64,000 nt of DNA from JAFGUF01 sp040883315 (GCA_040883315.1 JBFLKU010000018.1:15899-79898); one strand, 5' to 3'; counted from the first letter of the stretch, positions 44,609 to 54,091 are shown. Program-made: numbers and translations. Notes: generated from the sequence alone by a model not told the origin.

Positions 44609-45655
44609 TTATTTATCTTTCTGCTTGGAATATTTCATCTTGTATACAGTTCGCATAAGTCTACATTCCAGTGGGTTAATTGGCTTTGCTTGCCCATGCA
44701 GACTAGCTCCAATAAAGCATTTACAGTTTTTGTCCACTATCATCTGCACAGCTTTAGCATCATCTTTAGTTTCTCCTTTGCATACTGCACCGCAGCCCTT
44801 CACAAACACTGCATCCGCTTTTTTCAGCGCTTTTCTTATTGCTGCTTCATCATTTTTAACAGCCTTCATCTTCACTCCTACAATCTGTGCAAAATCGTCC
44901 ACCATAGGATGGAGCGGCTTGCCGATATAGGACAGTGCTATTGTCTCTGCTGATGTGGCTAAAAGCATATTTTCGTCGAGCTCCATATTCACTTTTTCGC
45001 CAATTAGCGGCTTTGACAACATCTGATATTTATTCATAATAAAATCGCCTAGTGAATAATCACCTGAATATTCTTTGTCTTCTATATCAATATATTTATT
45101 CTTTATATGTTCATGACAGGCTTCTTCCAATTGGTTGGCTGCCTCAAATGTCTGCTCAAAATCCTTGCCAAAGCATAACGCACCATGGTTTTTCATGATG
45201 ATACAGCTACCTTCCACATTTGGCAGAACGCCTGCAATGCCCTCACTCAGCTTTTTGGTGCTGGGCAGTCCATATGGTGCACATACCACTTTCCCAGCCA
45301 GATGATTATATTTACCATCCGTTTTTATGGCATCTATGCCACAGCTGCTTATTATAGATGCATACTCCTGATGAGTGTGTATAACAAAATTCACATCCTT
45401 TTGCTTGTAGCATGCAGCATGCACCCCTTTTTCAGATGATGGCTTAATCTCTCCTTCGTATTCCAGAGTATGTATATTAACAGCTACTATATCTTCTCTT
45501 TTTAGGGATAGATATTCCTTTCCGCTGGGCGTGATTACCATAGTGTTTTCATCCACTCTCTGGCTCACATTACCCCATGTTCTGGCTATAAGCCCTCTTT
45601 TGACCAATTCTTTTCCTGCTAATATTACAGTATCCTTTGACTTGTTAATATCCAT
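44609..45655 (-). CDS. Class II aldolase/adducin-like protein with two tandem domains
   Basis: A 348-residue protein. Residues 1-200 are a complete class II aldolase: GLIARTWGNVSQRV near 22, ITPSGKEY near 41, PSSEKGVHAACYKQ near 73, zinc ligands in VIHTHQEYA near 93 and MKNHGALCFG near 155. Residues 215-340 look like a second, degenerate copy (LATSAETIALSYIGKP, ADAVFVKGCGAVCKG) lacking the HTH motif. Typical fuculose- or ribulose-phosphate enzymes have about 220 residues. It probably cleaves or epimerises the phosphorylated ketose made by the neighbouring kinase. Confidence 0.82.
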   Translation of the reverse strand: MDINKSKDTVILAGKELVKRGLIARTWGNVSQRVDENTMVITPSGKEYLSLKREDIVAVNIHTLEYEGEIKPSSEKGVHAACYKQKDVNFVIHTHQEYASIISSCGIDAIKTDGKYNHLAGKVVCAPYGLPSTKKLSEGIAGVLPNVEGSCIIMKNHGALCFGKDFEQTFEAANQLEEACHEHIKNKYIDIEDKEYSGDYSLGDFIMNKYQMLSKPLIGEKVNMELDENMLLATSAETIALSYIGKPLHPMVDDFAQIVGVKMKAVKNDEAAIRKALKKADAVFVKGCGAVCKGETKDDAKAVQMIVDKNCKCFIGASLHGQAKPINPLECRLMRTVYKMKYSKQKDK

Positions 45656-45666
45656 TGCAGCCTCCT

Positions 45667-47145
45667 TTATTCAGACAGCTCCACAACATTTGCAAACACT
45701 CTGTCAAACCTTGCCAATATATCATCAAGCATATCATCTGTATATGCTGCGGATGTATACATTCTGCTGCCTGCCAGCGTGATTATTCCTTCTGCCATAT
45801 ATGCAGCACCCATATGCTCCATCTCTTTCTTGCGTCTGCTTGTCTCTTTCATCACCCCAGGTATTGTCCACGGTTTTTTCCAGTTGATTGAAAAGTGAAC
45901 TGTGCCCACTGTTTCCAGATGGCATATAGAGCCTTGATTAAATGTAACAAACGGAAGGTTGTGTTTGTCTATCAGCTTTTGCAGCCCTTCTACCAGCTTG
46001 TCTGCAAACTCGCCTGCCTTTTGTGCAGCGTTTGTCTCCTCTATCTGGCACAGGGTATAGTATCCGCCTACGCAGCTTAATGGATTGGCTGCCATTGTGC
46101 CGCCTACTAATGCCTTTTTGTGCTTTGTGCCGCCTGCTATGCCTGCTGAAAGATACTTCATGTATTCTTTTTTGCCGCCTAGTCCGCCTGCACTTGGGTA
46201 TCCGCCTGCCACAGCCTTTCCGAAAACAGTCAAGTCGGGCTTCACTCCAAAATATCCCTGTGCACCAGACATGCCTATTCTGAACCCTGTAACAACTTCA
46301 TCAAATATCAAAAGTGCGCCATATTTTCTGCATAGCTTTTCAACACCCTTGTTGAAGTCTTTATCCAGCGGTCTTGTTCCACTTTCTGGACCTACAGGCT
46401 CTATCAATACTGCTGCTGTGCCGCCTCTCAGCCTGTTCCATCTCATCTTTCTCTCTAGGTCTTTTAGGTCATTCGGAAAAAACTCCTGCGTGTGTTTGAA
46501 CACAAATTTAGGCACACCATGAGCCTGTAGCCATTTTGTACCCGGCACTCTGATGCCATATGCCAGCTGATCTGACCATCCGTGGTATGCACCACCCATT
46601 TTTATTATGTTCTTTTTCTTTGTTGCCAGCCTAGCAACACGTATTGCTGCCATGCAGGCCTCAGTGCCTGAGCCCAGCATACGAAACATATCTACTGATT
46701 CAAAATTGTCTACTATTTTCTTTGCCAGCTTATATTCGTACTCGTGAAAAAGCCCAGTAGACGGGCCGCACTCGTCGATAAGCTCCATAGTTTTTTCCTT
46801 CACTTCCTTTGGATTGCTGCCCAATATAGTAGGGCCTCCTGCCTGAAGAAAATCGTAGTATTTGTTGCCGTCTATATCGTATAGAAATGCTCCTTCGGCT
46901 TTATTAAAAACCAAAGGAAAAGGGTGATTAAATGCCAGATTGTGCTGAACACCCCCCGGTATATAATCAAAAGCCCTCCCTATCATTTCCTTTGATTTTT
47001 TGCATTTTTCATCGAAATAGTTTTCTTCATATTCTTTCAGCTTTTCTTTGCTGATGGAATATAAAGGTTTTTTTATTAATTCATCAAGTTGCTTTGTTAT
47101 CTTGTCTGCATCTGGATAGTTTGTAATTGAATAATTATTTGACAT
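45667..47145 (-). CDS. Class III aminotransferase, glutamate-1-semialdehyde aminomutase-like
   Basis: A 492-residue PLP enzyme, about 60 residues longer than HemL. Motifs: FLQAGGPTILGSNPKEV near 105, MLGSGTEACMAAIRVARLA near 157, MGGAYHGWSDQ near 183, LLIFDEVVTGFRIG near 280 and the PLP lysine in VFGKAVAGGYPSAGG near 310. No heme genes are near, so HemL function is unlikely. With sugar kinase, aldolase and transporter it may remove or move an amino group of an amino sugar or an aldolase product. GGAG precedes 47145; the longer frame has no ribosome site. Confidence 0.85.
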   Translation of the reverse strand: MSNNYSITNYPDADKITKQLDELIKKPLYSISKEKLKEYEENYFDEKCKKSKEMIGRAFDYIPGGVQHNLAFNHPFPLVFNKAEGAFLYDIDGNKYYDFLQAGGPTILGSNPKEVKEKTMELIDECGPSTGLFHEYEYKLAKKIVDNFESVDMFRMLGSGTEACMAAIRVARLATKKKNIIKMGGAYHGWSDQLAYGIRVPGTKWLQAHGVPKFVFKHTQEFFPNDLKDLERKMRWNRLRGGTAAVLIEPVGPESGTRPLDKDFNKGVEKLCRKYGALLIFDEVVTGFRIGMSGAQGYFGVKPDLTVFGKAVAGGYPSAGGLGGKKEYMKYLSAGIAGGTKHKKALVGGTMAANPLSCVGGYYTLCQIEETNAAQKAGEFADKLVEGLQKLIDKHNLPFVTFNQGSICHLETVGTVHFSINWKKPWTIPGVMKETSRRKKEMEHMGAAYMAEGIITLAGSRMYTSAAYTDDMLDDILARFDRVFANVVELSE

Positions 47146-47179
47146 TTTGCTTCTCCTTGAAATTGCATAAAATTTGTAT

Positions 47180-47197
47180 AGTGAGCGTTCACTCACC
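47180..47197. promoter_or_regulatory. Candidate TetR operator
   Basis: GTGAGCGTTCACTCAC has 5-base inverted arms and the GTTCACT core common in TetR sites. It lies 8 bases downstream of the -10 box of the aminotransferase operon. Confidence 0.55.
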
Positions 47198-47204
47198 TAC
47201 CATT

Positions 47205-47232
47205 ATTATATCACAAGCCGCACAAATATCAA
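47205..47232 (-). promoter_or_regulatory. Promoter of the aminotransferase-aldolase-kinase-transporter operon
   Basis: On the minus strand TTGATA (47232-47227), 16 bases and TATAAT (47210-47205). The -35 box lies in a perfect 7-base inverted repeat (47226-47244), a possible second operator. Confidence 0.7.
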
Positions 47233-47346
47233 GTATATTGATATAATTTTACAAAAATATCATTTTTCTGGGCTAAAATGCTATTTCTTTTTATTTTACG
47301 GCTAAATTATGTTAAAATAGAGCATATAAAAATTTTGGAGTAAGCT

Positions 47347-48003
47347 ATGAATTTTAAATCATGTAAAGGTACATTCAATCGCATTAATGACGAAAAGAAA
47401 ACTTCCGTTTTGTCTACAGCTATTGATGAGTTTTCCAAATTAGGCTTTAACAGCTCTAATATAAATTTGATTGCGGAAAAATCTGGTGTAAGTGTTGGTG
47501 CGATGTACAAGTACTTCGATAATAAAAGAGCACTATATATGACATGTGTGGAATGGGCAATGATGCACCTGAACCAGAAAATAGAAGATGTGCTAAAGCA
47601 GGATGATGACGTGATAATAATGCTCGAAAATATCATCCGCACCATTATAAAATTCAAATCCGAAAACGAACCTTTCACGAAGCTCTACTACGAAATGGCA
47701 ACCGAGAGCAACGCGGAGTTTGCAATGGATATCTCGTCTCAAATAGAGGGAGTTACATCCAATCTTTATGCTGCATATCTGGAGCACGGCAAAAACAATG
47801 GAATTATAAGAGAAGATATTGATTCTAGGTTCTTCGCATTTTTTATAGATAATCTTTTAATGATGCTGCAGTTTTCATATAGCTGCGAATACTACAAGGA
47901 CAGAATGAAAATATATACATACAGCACAGTCTTTGAAAATGATGAGCTGCTTGTCGAGCAGATGATGATGTTTATAAAAGGGGCATTAGGAATAAAAGAC
48001 TAG
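47347..48003 (+). CDS. TetR-family transcriptional regulator
   Basis: A 218-residue regulator. The N-terminal helix-turn-helix (residues 18-65) reads VLSTAIDEFSKLGFNSSNIN and SGVSVGAMYKYFDNKRAL. The C-terminal ligand domain is helical and hydrophobic. It is transcribed away from the aminotransferase operon, and the shared intergenic region holds a TetR-type palindrome, so it likely represses that operon until the substrate appears. GGAG precedes the ATG. Its end meets the convergent kinase gene with only 2 bases between; no terminator is visible there. Confidence 0.88.
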   Translation: MNFKSCKGTFNRINDEKKTSVLSTAIDEFSKLGFNSSNINLIAEKSGVSVGAMYKYFDNKRALYMTCVEWAMMHLNQKIEDVLKQDDDVIIMLENIIRTIIKFKSENEPFTKLYYEMATESNAEFAMDISSQIEGVTSNLYAAYLEHGKNNGIIREDIDSRFFAFFIDNLLMMLQFSYSCEYYKDRMKIYTYSTVFENDELLVEQMMMFIKGALGIKD

Positions 48004-48005
48004 AG

Positions 48006-49385
48006 CTAAATTATTATGGTCACCTCTGTGCCCTTGCCTTCTTCACTTTGTATGGATATTCCTCCGCCATGTGCTTCTACTATTGTCTTTGCGATTGTCA
48101 GACCGATGCCTGCACCGCCTGACTGCCTGTTTCTTGATTTATCAGCTCTGTAGAATCTTTCAAAAACCATTGGTAAGTCTTTTTCCGATATGCCTATGCC
48201 ATTGTCTTTCACTTTTATTATTGTGCTTTTATCTTTCTTTTCTAGAGATATCTCCACTCTTCCGTTTTCTTTTGTATATTTGTTCGCATTGGTTATCAAG
48301 TTTACCAATACCTGATTAATTTTATCTTTATCGGCATATACATTTGCGCTTTCTCCTATGAATACAATTTCTTTTCCCCATTTCTTAAAATCATTTTCAT
48401 AGGATTTTATTGTCCGTGCTATCAAGTCAGCTAAATCAAACTCCACCTTATTCAAGCTAAATGACTCGCTTTCATATTTGCTCAGTTTTCCTAGGTCGTC
48501 CACCAGCCTGTTTATTCGCAGTATTTCATCATACATCACCTTCACTCTATCATCATCCATCTCCATCACTCCATCCATCACAGCTTCCAGATTTCCTCTT
48601 ACCGTGGTCAGCGGTGTGCGAAGCTCATGAGCGATATCCCACGATGCCTGCTTGCTTAGATTTTCCTGCCTTTTTAAATTGTCTGCTAAGCTGTTTACGG
48701 AATCAACTAATTGGATTATTTCTTTAGTATTAGAATTTTCATCTATCCTCTCTCCATATGAACCTTTTGAAATTTCCTCTGTTTTGTTAACAACCCTTAA
48801 TACGGGTTTACTTATTTGTCTGGACATTATTATGCCCAATATCAAAGCTAGTGAAATAGATATCACACCTGTTAATATCAAAAGTTTATTAAGAGTATTT
48901 ATGAATTTCAAATCACTATCTGTATAAAAATATGGTCCATAATACCCGATGGTCAAAGTCCCTATTTCACCTTTTCCGTCTGAAAGCGAATAAACCTTCT
49001 CCTCATATCCTCCTGTTTTGCCCGGATATCGGCTCATCATATTTTTTTGCATATTGCTTATCATCTGTTCACACATTCCGTTATTGTGCTCCACAGCGTC
49101 CCACACAGTATTTCCGCTTTCATCAGATATTTTTATTATCATGCCCTTTTCCAGTGCGTTTATTCCGATGTCTTCAATATATTCTTCATCCCATTGCGAA
49201 TATGCTGCATATCTGTTTTCAATCAAATATGCCATTTCATTTTCGCTCTTTTCCTGCTGATTAATTACATAATCTCTAAACTGTCTTTCCAAGATTACAT
49301 TTGTCAGTATGCTAACAATTGCAACGCAAATCAGTATTATAGCTATATATGAAAAAGTTAGTCTGGTTTTTAGGCTATGTTTCAT
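48006..49385 (-). CDS. Sensor histidine kinase of the copper locus
   Basis: A 459-residue membrane kinase. Helices at about 8-28 and 165-185 enclose an extracytoplasmic domain with several methionines (NNGMCEQMISNMQKNMMSR), suitable for copper or silver binding. HAMP follows, then the phosphorylated histidine in ASWDIAHELRTPLTTVRGNL near 255, the N box NLITNANKYT and GGAGIGLTIAKTIVEAHGGG. The frame opens with a GTG inside the ribosome site GGTGG, so the ATG at 49385, 1 base after the regulator stop, is chosen. Confidence 0.9.
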   Translation of the reverse strand: MKHSLKTRLTFSYIAIILICVAIVSILTNVILERQFRDYVINQQEKSENEMAYLIENRYAAYSQWDEEYIEDIGINALEKGMIIKISDESGNTVWDAVEHNNGMCEQMISNMQKNMMSRYPGKTGGYEEKVYSLSDGKGEIGTLTIGYYGPYFYTDSDLKFINTLNKLLILTGVISISLALILGIIMSRQISKPVLRVVNKTEEISKGSYGERIDENSNTKEIIQLVDSVNSLADNLKRQENLSKQASWDIAHELRTPLTTVRGNLEAVMDGVMEMDDDRVKVMYDEILRINRLVDDLGKLSKYESESFSLNKVEFDLADLIARTIKSYENDFKKWGKEIVFIGESANVYADKDKINQVLVNLITNANKYTKENGRVEISLEKKDKSTIIKVKDNGIGISEKDLPMVFERFYRADKSRNRQSGGAGIGLTIAKTIVEAHGGGISIQSEEGKGTEVTIII

Positions 49386-49386
49386 T

Positions 49387-50082
49387 TTATCCACCAAATT
49401 TATATCCTACCCCGTGTACCGTGATTATATATCTTGGATTTTTTGTGTCGTCCTCTATTTTCTGACGCAGATTTTTTATATGCGAATCTACTGCCCTGTC
49501 ATATCCGCTGAAGTCATCTGCCAAAGCAATGTTTATAATATCATTTCGCGAAAACACTCTCTGTGGTGACTTTGCCATAGTATATAGTATTCTATATTCA
49601 TTCGGAGTTAAATCAACTATTTTCCCGTCTTTAATCACTTCATATTTTATAGTATCTATGGTCAGCTTATTATTATCATATGATAAAAATGAAGAAACAG
49701 CATAGTCGCCGCCCTCGGCTCTTCTAAGCAACGCTCCCACCCTAGCTACCAGCTGACGCGGACTAAAGGGCTTAGTTATGTAGTCATCTGCACCAATATC
49801 TAGTCCCTTTAATATGCTTTCTTCCTCCACTTTTGCTGTCAGCATAATAATGGGAACTCGTGATGTTTTTCTTATCTCCTTGCATACCTGCTCACCAGAT
49901 AAAAACGGCATCATCAGATCAAGCACAATCAGTGATATATCATCTTCTTTTTCAAATATATCAAGTGCTTCTCTTCCATCGTATGCCTTGCAGACTTCAT
50001 AGTTGTTCTTTAGTAGATATGATTCCACGAACTCAACTATTCTCTCTTCGTCGTCCACCACGAGTATTTTATTTTTCTCCAA
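49387..50082 (-). CDS. OmpR/PhoB-type response regulator of the copper locus
   Basis: A 231-residue regulator. The receiver domain (1-120) has VDDEE, the phosphorylated aspartate in IVLDLMMPFLSG and the lysine in DDYITKPFSPRQL. The C-terminal winged helix (130-231) has LTPNEYRILYTMAKSPQRVF and YDRAVDSHIKNLRQKIED. The start is a TTG at 50082 behind GGAAGTGG; no ATG fits. It probably controls the copper operon that contains it. The stop lies 1 base before the kinase start. Confidence 0.9.
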   Translation of the reverse strand: MEKNKILVVDDEERIVEFVESYLLKNNYEVCKAYDGREALDIFEKEDDISLIVLDLMMPFLSGEQVCKEIRKTSRVPIIMLTAKVEEESILKGLDIGADDYITKPFSPRQLVARVGALLRRAEGGDYAVSSFLSYDNNKLTIDTIKYEVIKDGKIVDLTPNEYRILYTMAKSPQRVFSRNDIINIALADDFSGYDRAVDSHIKNLRQKIEDDTKNPRYIITVHGVGYKFGG

Positions 50083-50093
50083 TTTGCCACTTC

Positions 50094-52505
50094 CTATTTT
50101 TCTACATATGGTTTAAATCTTTTCAGGCTTAATGAATTGGTAACAACAGACACAGAGCTGAATGCCATAGCTGCTCCTGCAATCATCGGGTTCAAAAATC
50201 CTAGTGCAGCAGCCGGGATGCCAATAACATTATAGAAAAATGCCCAGAATAAATTTTGCTTTATCTTGTTCATTGTCTTCTTAGACAAACGTATGCTGGC
50301 AGGTATAGCCTTCAAGTCTCCGCTTATCAGAGTGATGTCTGCCGTTTCTATAGCCACGTCTGTACCGGTTCCCATAGCTATTCCTACATCTGCCAATGCC
50401 AGTGCCGGAGCATCGTTTATTCCATCTCCTGCCATTGCCACATTTTTGCCCTGCTTTTTCAGCTGCTCTATTTTCTCTGCCTTATGTTCCGGCAGCACCT
50501 CAGCTATCACGTGCTGTATTCCGGCTTGCTTTCCTATTGCCTCAGCTGTTCTCTTGTTGTCTCCCGTCAGCATGTATACCTCTATACCCATGTTCTGCAT
50601 TTGTCTAACAGCGTCCCTCGAGCCTTCCTTAATGGTATCTGCCACGGCTATCACGCCCTCAAGAACATTATTTATGGCTATCAGCATAGCCGTTTTGCCG
50701 TCGGTCTCCAATGCTGCGACATTCTCCTCCACAGCTTCTATTGCTATTTTGTTTTCTGTCATCAGTTTTCTTGTTCCGATAAGCACTGTAGTGTCCTTTA
50801 TCTTCGCCTTCACTCCTCTGCCTGGTATCGCTTCAAAGCTATCAGGCTCTGCTAGTGAATATTTCTCTTTCTGTGCTTTTTCGTATATAGCCTCTGCCAA
50901 AGGATGCTCCGAATTCTTTTCAGCAGATGCTGCCAGCTTTAGTATTTCGCCTTTTTCTCTGTTGCCAAATGTGATTATATCCGTCACTTCCGGCTTGCCT
51001 TTGGTGATAGTACCTGTTTTATCCAAAACTACAGTATCGATTTTATACGATCTCTCCAGATGCTCTCCGCCCTTTATTAGTATACCGTTTTCTGCACCCT
51101 TTCCTGTACCCACCATTATTGCAGTAGGTGTTGCCAATCCCAGTGCACATGGGCAGGCTATAACCAAAACCGACACCATGTTTATAAATCCCATTGTTGC
51201 GTTATCCATCACAAGATACCAAACCAAGAACGTTATCAACGCTATACCAACCACTATAGGCACAAATATGCCAGCAACTTTATCAGCTATTTTCTGTATC
51301 GGTGCTTTGGAACCCTGTGCATCCTCCACCATCTTTATTATCTGTGATAGCACAGTATCCTTACCCACCTTAGTAGCTCTGAATTTAAATGATCCAAGTT
51401 TGTTAATAGATGCTCCCACCACGGTATCACCCATCTTTTTGTCTGCAGGAATGCTTTCACCCGTTATCATCGATTCATCTACCGAGGACGAGCCCTCTAC
51501 TATTAGTCCATCGACAGGTATTTTTTCTCCCGGTCTCACCAATATGATATCGCCCACAGCAACGTCTTCTATTGGAATATCTTTTTCTTCTCCTCCGGTT
51601 ATAATGCGTGCAGTTTTTGCCTGCAGTCCAATAAGCTTCTTAATAGCTTCTGATGTCTTGCCTTTTGCAATGGCTTCAAAATATTTTCCAAGCAGAATTA
51701 AAGTAATTATTACAACTGCAGACTCAAAATATAAATCCTTCATGCCTTTCTGGAAAAATGTATTATACACACTATAAAAATATGCTGCCGATGTGCCCAT
51801 AGCAATCAGCACATCCATATTTGCCGACTTAGATCGAAGGGCATAGAATGCGTTCTTATAAAATTTAAAACCTATTATAAACTGAACAGGCGTAGCTACT
51901 GCCATCTGAAAATATGCATTGTGTAAAATAGGAATATCAACACCTATAATCATAAATATCATACCCAAAAGCAGCGGTGAGCTAAGAATGATAGAAAAGA
52001 TAAGCTCTGTTTTCAGCTTCTTTATCTCTTTTTCTCTTCTTTCTTTTTCCGCATCTCTTGTTTCGTCTTTTGGAATTGATGCTGTATATCCCATAGCATT
52101 AACTCTATCTACTATTTCAGATACCTTTATTTTGCTACTGTCAAATTCTACAGTTGCTTTCTCGGTAGTCAAATTTACTGAAGCACTTTTTATGCCCTCC
52201 TGAGCATTCAACACCTTGTCAATAGATGCAGAGCATGCTGCACAAGACATCCCACCTATATTTAAAACTATTTTATCCTCAGCTTTCTCGGGCTCTCTTA
52301 TTACACCATAGCCAAGGCTTTCTATTTCTTCATTTATTTTTTCTTTTGTTATATGATCTTCATCATATTCTACTGCTGCTTTTTCCAATGCCAAATTCAC
52401 ATTTATGCTTTTCACACCTTCTGTCTGCGAAAGTCTTTTTTCTATAGTATTGGCACATGTGGCACATGACATGCCTGTTATTCCGATATTTATATTTTTC
52501 TTCAT
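50094..52505 (-). CDS. copA: Copper-exporting P1B-type ATPase with two N-terminal metal domains
   Basis: An 803-residue P-type ATPase. Two HMA domains carry GMSCATCAN near 12 and GMSCAACSA near 85. The membrane metal site CPC is in VIACPCALGLATPTA near 455, the phosphorylated aspartate in DKTGTITKGKP near 495, and the hinge in GDGINDAPALA near 700. It pumps Cu(I) out of the cytosol. The first in-frame ATG overlaps the GGAGG; the ATG at 52505 has correct spacing. It follows the LDCC gene by 15 bases and precedes the response regulator gene. Confidence 0.95.
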   Translation of the reverse strand: MKKNINIGITGMSCATCANTIEKRLSQTEGVKSINVNLALEKAAVEYDEDHITKEKINEEIESLGYGVIREPEKAEDKIVLNIGGMSCAACSASIDKVLNAQEGIKSASVNLTTEKATVEFDSSKIKVSEIVDRVNAMGYTASIPKDETRDAEKERREKEIKKLKTELIFSIILSSPLLLGMIFMIIGVDIPILHNAYFQMAVATPVQFIIGFKFYKNAFYALRSKSANMDVLIAMGTSAAYFYSVYNTFFQKGMKDLYFESAVVIITLILLGKYFEAIAKGKTSEAIKKLIGLQAKTARIITGGEEKDIPIEDVAVGDIILVRPGEKIPVDGLIVEGSSSVDESMITGESIPADKKMGDTVVGASINKLGSFKFRATKVGKDTVLSQIIKMVEDAQGSKAPIQKIADKVAGIFVPIVVGIALITFLVWYLVMDNATMGFINMVSVLVIACPCALGLATPTAIMVGTGKGAENGILIKGGEHLERSYKIDTVVLDKTGTITKGKPEVTDIITFGNREKGEILKLAASAEKNSEHPLAEAIYEKAQKEKYSLAEPDSFEAIPGRGVKAKIKDTTVLIGTRKLMTENKIAIEAVEENVAALETDGKTAMLIAINNVLEGVIAVADTIKEGSRDAVRQMQNMGIEVYMLTGDNKRTAEAIGKQAGIQHVIAEVLPEHKAEKIEQLKKQGKNVAMAGDGINDAPALALADVGIAMGTGTDVAIETADITLISGDLKAIPASIRLSKKTMNKIKQNLFWAFFYNVIGIPAAALGFLNPMIAGAAMAFSSVSVVTNSLSLKRFKPYVEK

Positions 52506-52520
52506 GTTATCCTCCATTAA

Positions 52521-52652
52521 TCAATATCTTTTTCTATATTCCTGTTTCTGCATATTGCAGCAGTCTAGCTTATCATTTCCAAAAGCTTCTTTGTTTACTT
52601 CTGCTAATTTTTGTATATATCTATTGTATTTTTCTTTTATCCTATTTAACAT
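52521..52652 (-). CDS. LDCC-motif small putative metal-binding protein
   Basis: A 43-residue protein. After a basic, helical start (LNRIKEKYNRYIQKLAEVN) comes FGNDKLDCCNMQKQEYRK with the LDCC pair of cysteines, which I associate with the LDCC-motif putative metal-binding proteins of clostridia. GAGG lies 6 bases before the ATG at 52652. The gene fills the space between the HMA-SafE gene and copA, so a copper-handling role such as chaperone is likely but not shown. It is short enough to be missed by ordinary gene calling. Confidence 0.75.
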   Translation of the reverse strand: MLNRIKEKYNRYIQKLAEVNKEAFGNDKLDCCNMQKQEYRKRY

Positions 52653-52729
52653 TATTTTACCTCAATACTTTCTTATCTGCAACATTCGCCACTATCTGCT
52701 ATTGTTTTACCCAAGAGTTTAATGATAAT

Positions 52730-54070
52730 TTAATTAACAAAATTTTCAATTTCCTCAGTGACATTAACATATCCACTTATCATTCCCATCCAGCATGTAT
52801 ATAATATTTTGCCTTCTTTTTCCGGAATAAATTCTATTACATTTTTGCCTATCACCAATTCTTTCTCTATTCCATATTCAGGGATTGTTATCGGATTATT
52901 GCATCCATTCAAATCGCCTTCTTCCACATTTATGGTCCAAACAACTGGCACGCCTGCAAGAACTGCGAAAGGTTCGTAGAAATTAGGTTCCATTTCAGTG
53001 GTAACTATTTGATACTCTCCTTGCATCTGTGCTACATTCTCTTCACTTTTTATTGCTAATGCAGTATTTACTCCAAACTGATTAAGCCCTCTGCCAAACA
53101 TAACTACACCTAGAAATATTACCAATACAGCACTAGCCTTCATCAGTTTTTTAGTAAATGTGTTGCTCAAAACAGAGCTTAATGCTCCAAAAGCAAACAT
53201 CAGCGGCACAGTACCTATACTGAACATGAACATTGAAAACGCCCCCGATAAAAAACTTCCCGTTCCAAGCGCATATATTTGCATAGTTTGTAGTGGTCCG
53301 CAGGGCATAAATCCATTCAAAAGACCAACTATGAAAGGCCCTCTGCCAATTTTAGCGTTATTTATCTTCACCGCCATAAATTTAGGCATACTCGGAATCA
53401 GCTTTCTAAGTGCTGGAAAAATATTTAGCATATTTATACCCATTAAAAGCATAAAAACACCAGCTATAATCGATACAGTACCCTTAGCTGCACCACTAAA
53501 ACTAATAACTGATCCAAGCGCGCCTGCAAAACCGCCAATTATTGTATATGATACAACTCTACCCAAATTATAATATAGAGATGGAGTCATTTTTTTAGAT
53601 AAAGTCATCTCTTTATCTGTATCTTTTACAATTGACTGAGACAAATTTATGCCGCCGCACATTGCAACACAATGTATAGATGTTAAAAGCCCAACAACAA
53701 ATAGTATACCATACCCCATAGATTGGCTTACTTCCGGAATATAATTAAATCCTATGGTCTTTTTTAATAATATATATATTGCAAATCCAACCACCAGCAA
53801 GCCAATTATTACTTTATAATTTCCTTCATTTGATTTGTGTGCTGCGTTATTCTCTTCTACCTTATATCCAAGGTTTTCGATTACATGCTTTATTTCATCT
53901 TCTTTCAGCTTATTTATATCATATTCAATATCTGCAATTCCTTTTTGAAAAGAGACATCCGCTTTATATATGCCATCCATGCCTTTCAATCTGCTTTCGA
54001 TGGTCATAGCACAGCTGCCGCATGACATACCGTAGACATTTATAGTTGATTTTGACACATTACCCACCAT
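52730..54070 (-). CDS. HMA-SafE(DsbD-like)-cupredoxin fusion, copper handling membrane protein
   Basis: A 446-residue fusion. Residues 1-72 form an HMA domain (VYGMSCGSCAMTIESRL). A membrane helix follows. Residues 115-335 are a six-helix SafE/DsbD-like domain with two conserved cysteine motifs, VALLTSIHCVAMCGG-like at about 130 (TSIHCVAMCGGINLS) and GLLNGFMPCGPLQTMQIYAL near 250. Residues 355-446 look like a cupredoxin, with a ligand set in GCNNPITIP and ILYTCWMGMISG. Such proteins may pass copper across or along the membrane. ATG at 54070 has AAAGAGA upstream; a GTG at 54058 behind GGTGGG is a possible alternative. Confidence 0.82.
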   Translation of the reverse strand: MVGNVSKSTINVYGMSCGSCAMTIESRLKGMDGIYKADVSFQKGIADIEYDINKLKEDEIKHVIENLGYKVEENNAAHKSNEGNYKVIIGLLVVGFAIYILLKKTIGFNYIPEVSQSMGYGILFVVGLLTSIHCVAMCGGINLSQSIVKDTDKEMTLSKKMTPSLYYNLGRVVSYTIIGGFAGALGSVISFSGAAKGTVSIIAGVFMLLMGINMLNIFPALRKLIPSMPKFMAVKINNAKIGRGPFIVGLLNGFMPCGPLQTMQIYALGTGSFLSGAFSMFMFSIGTVPLMFAFGALSSVLSNTFTKKLMKASAVLVIFLGVVMFGRGLNQFGVNTALAIKSEENVAQMQGEYQIVTTEMEPNFYEPFAVLAGVPVVWTINVEEGDLNGCNNPITIPEYGIEKELVIGKNVIEFIPEKEGKILYTCWMGMISGYVNVTEEIENFVN

Positions 54071-54091
54071 TCTCTTTCAAAAGTAGTTCTA

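Noticed and set aside
45667..47145. Heme biosynthesis HemL
   Set aside because: Motifs match the family, but no other heme genes are near, the protein is about 60 residues longer, and it is tied to sugar genes.
50266..51777. Long plus-strand ORF of 503 residues
   Set aside because: It lies antisense within copA, which has all P-type ATPase motifs; the serine/alanine-rich translation is a shadow of the real gene.
52458..52505. Silver- or cadmium-specific ATPase instead of CopA
   Set aside because: The CPC membrane motif and GMSCAxC metal domains fit the Cu(I)/Ag(I) group, so copper is the default call.
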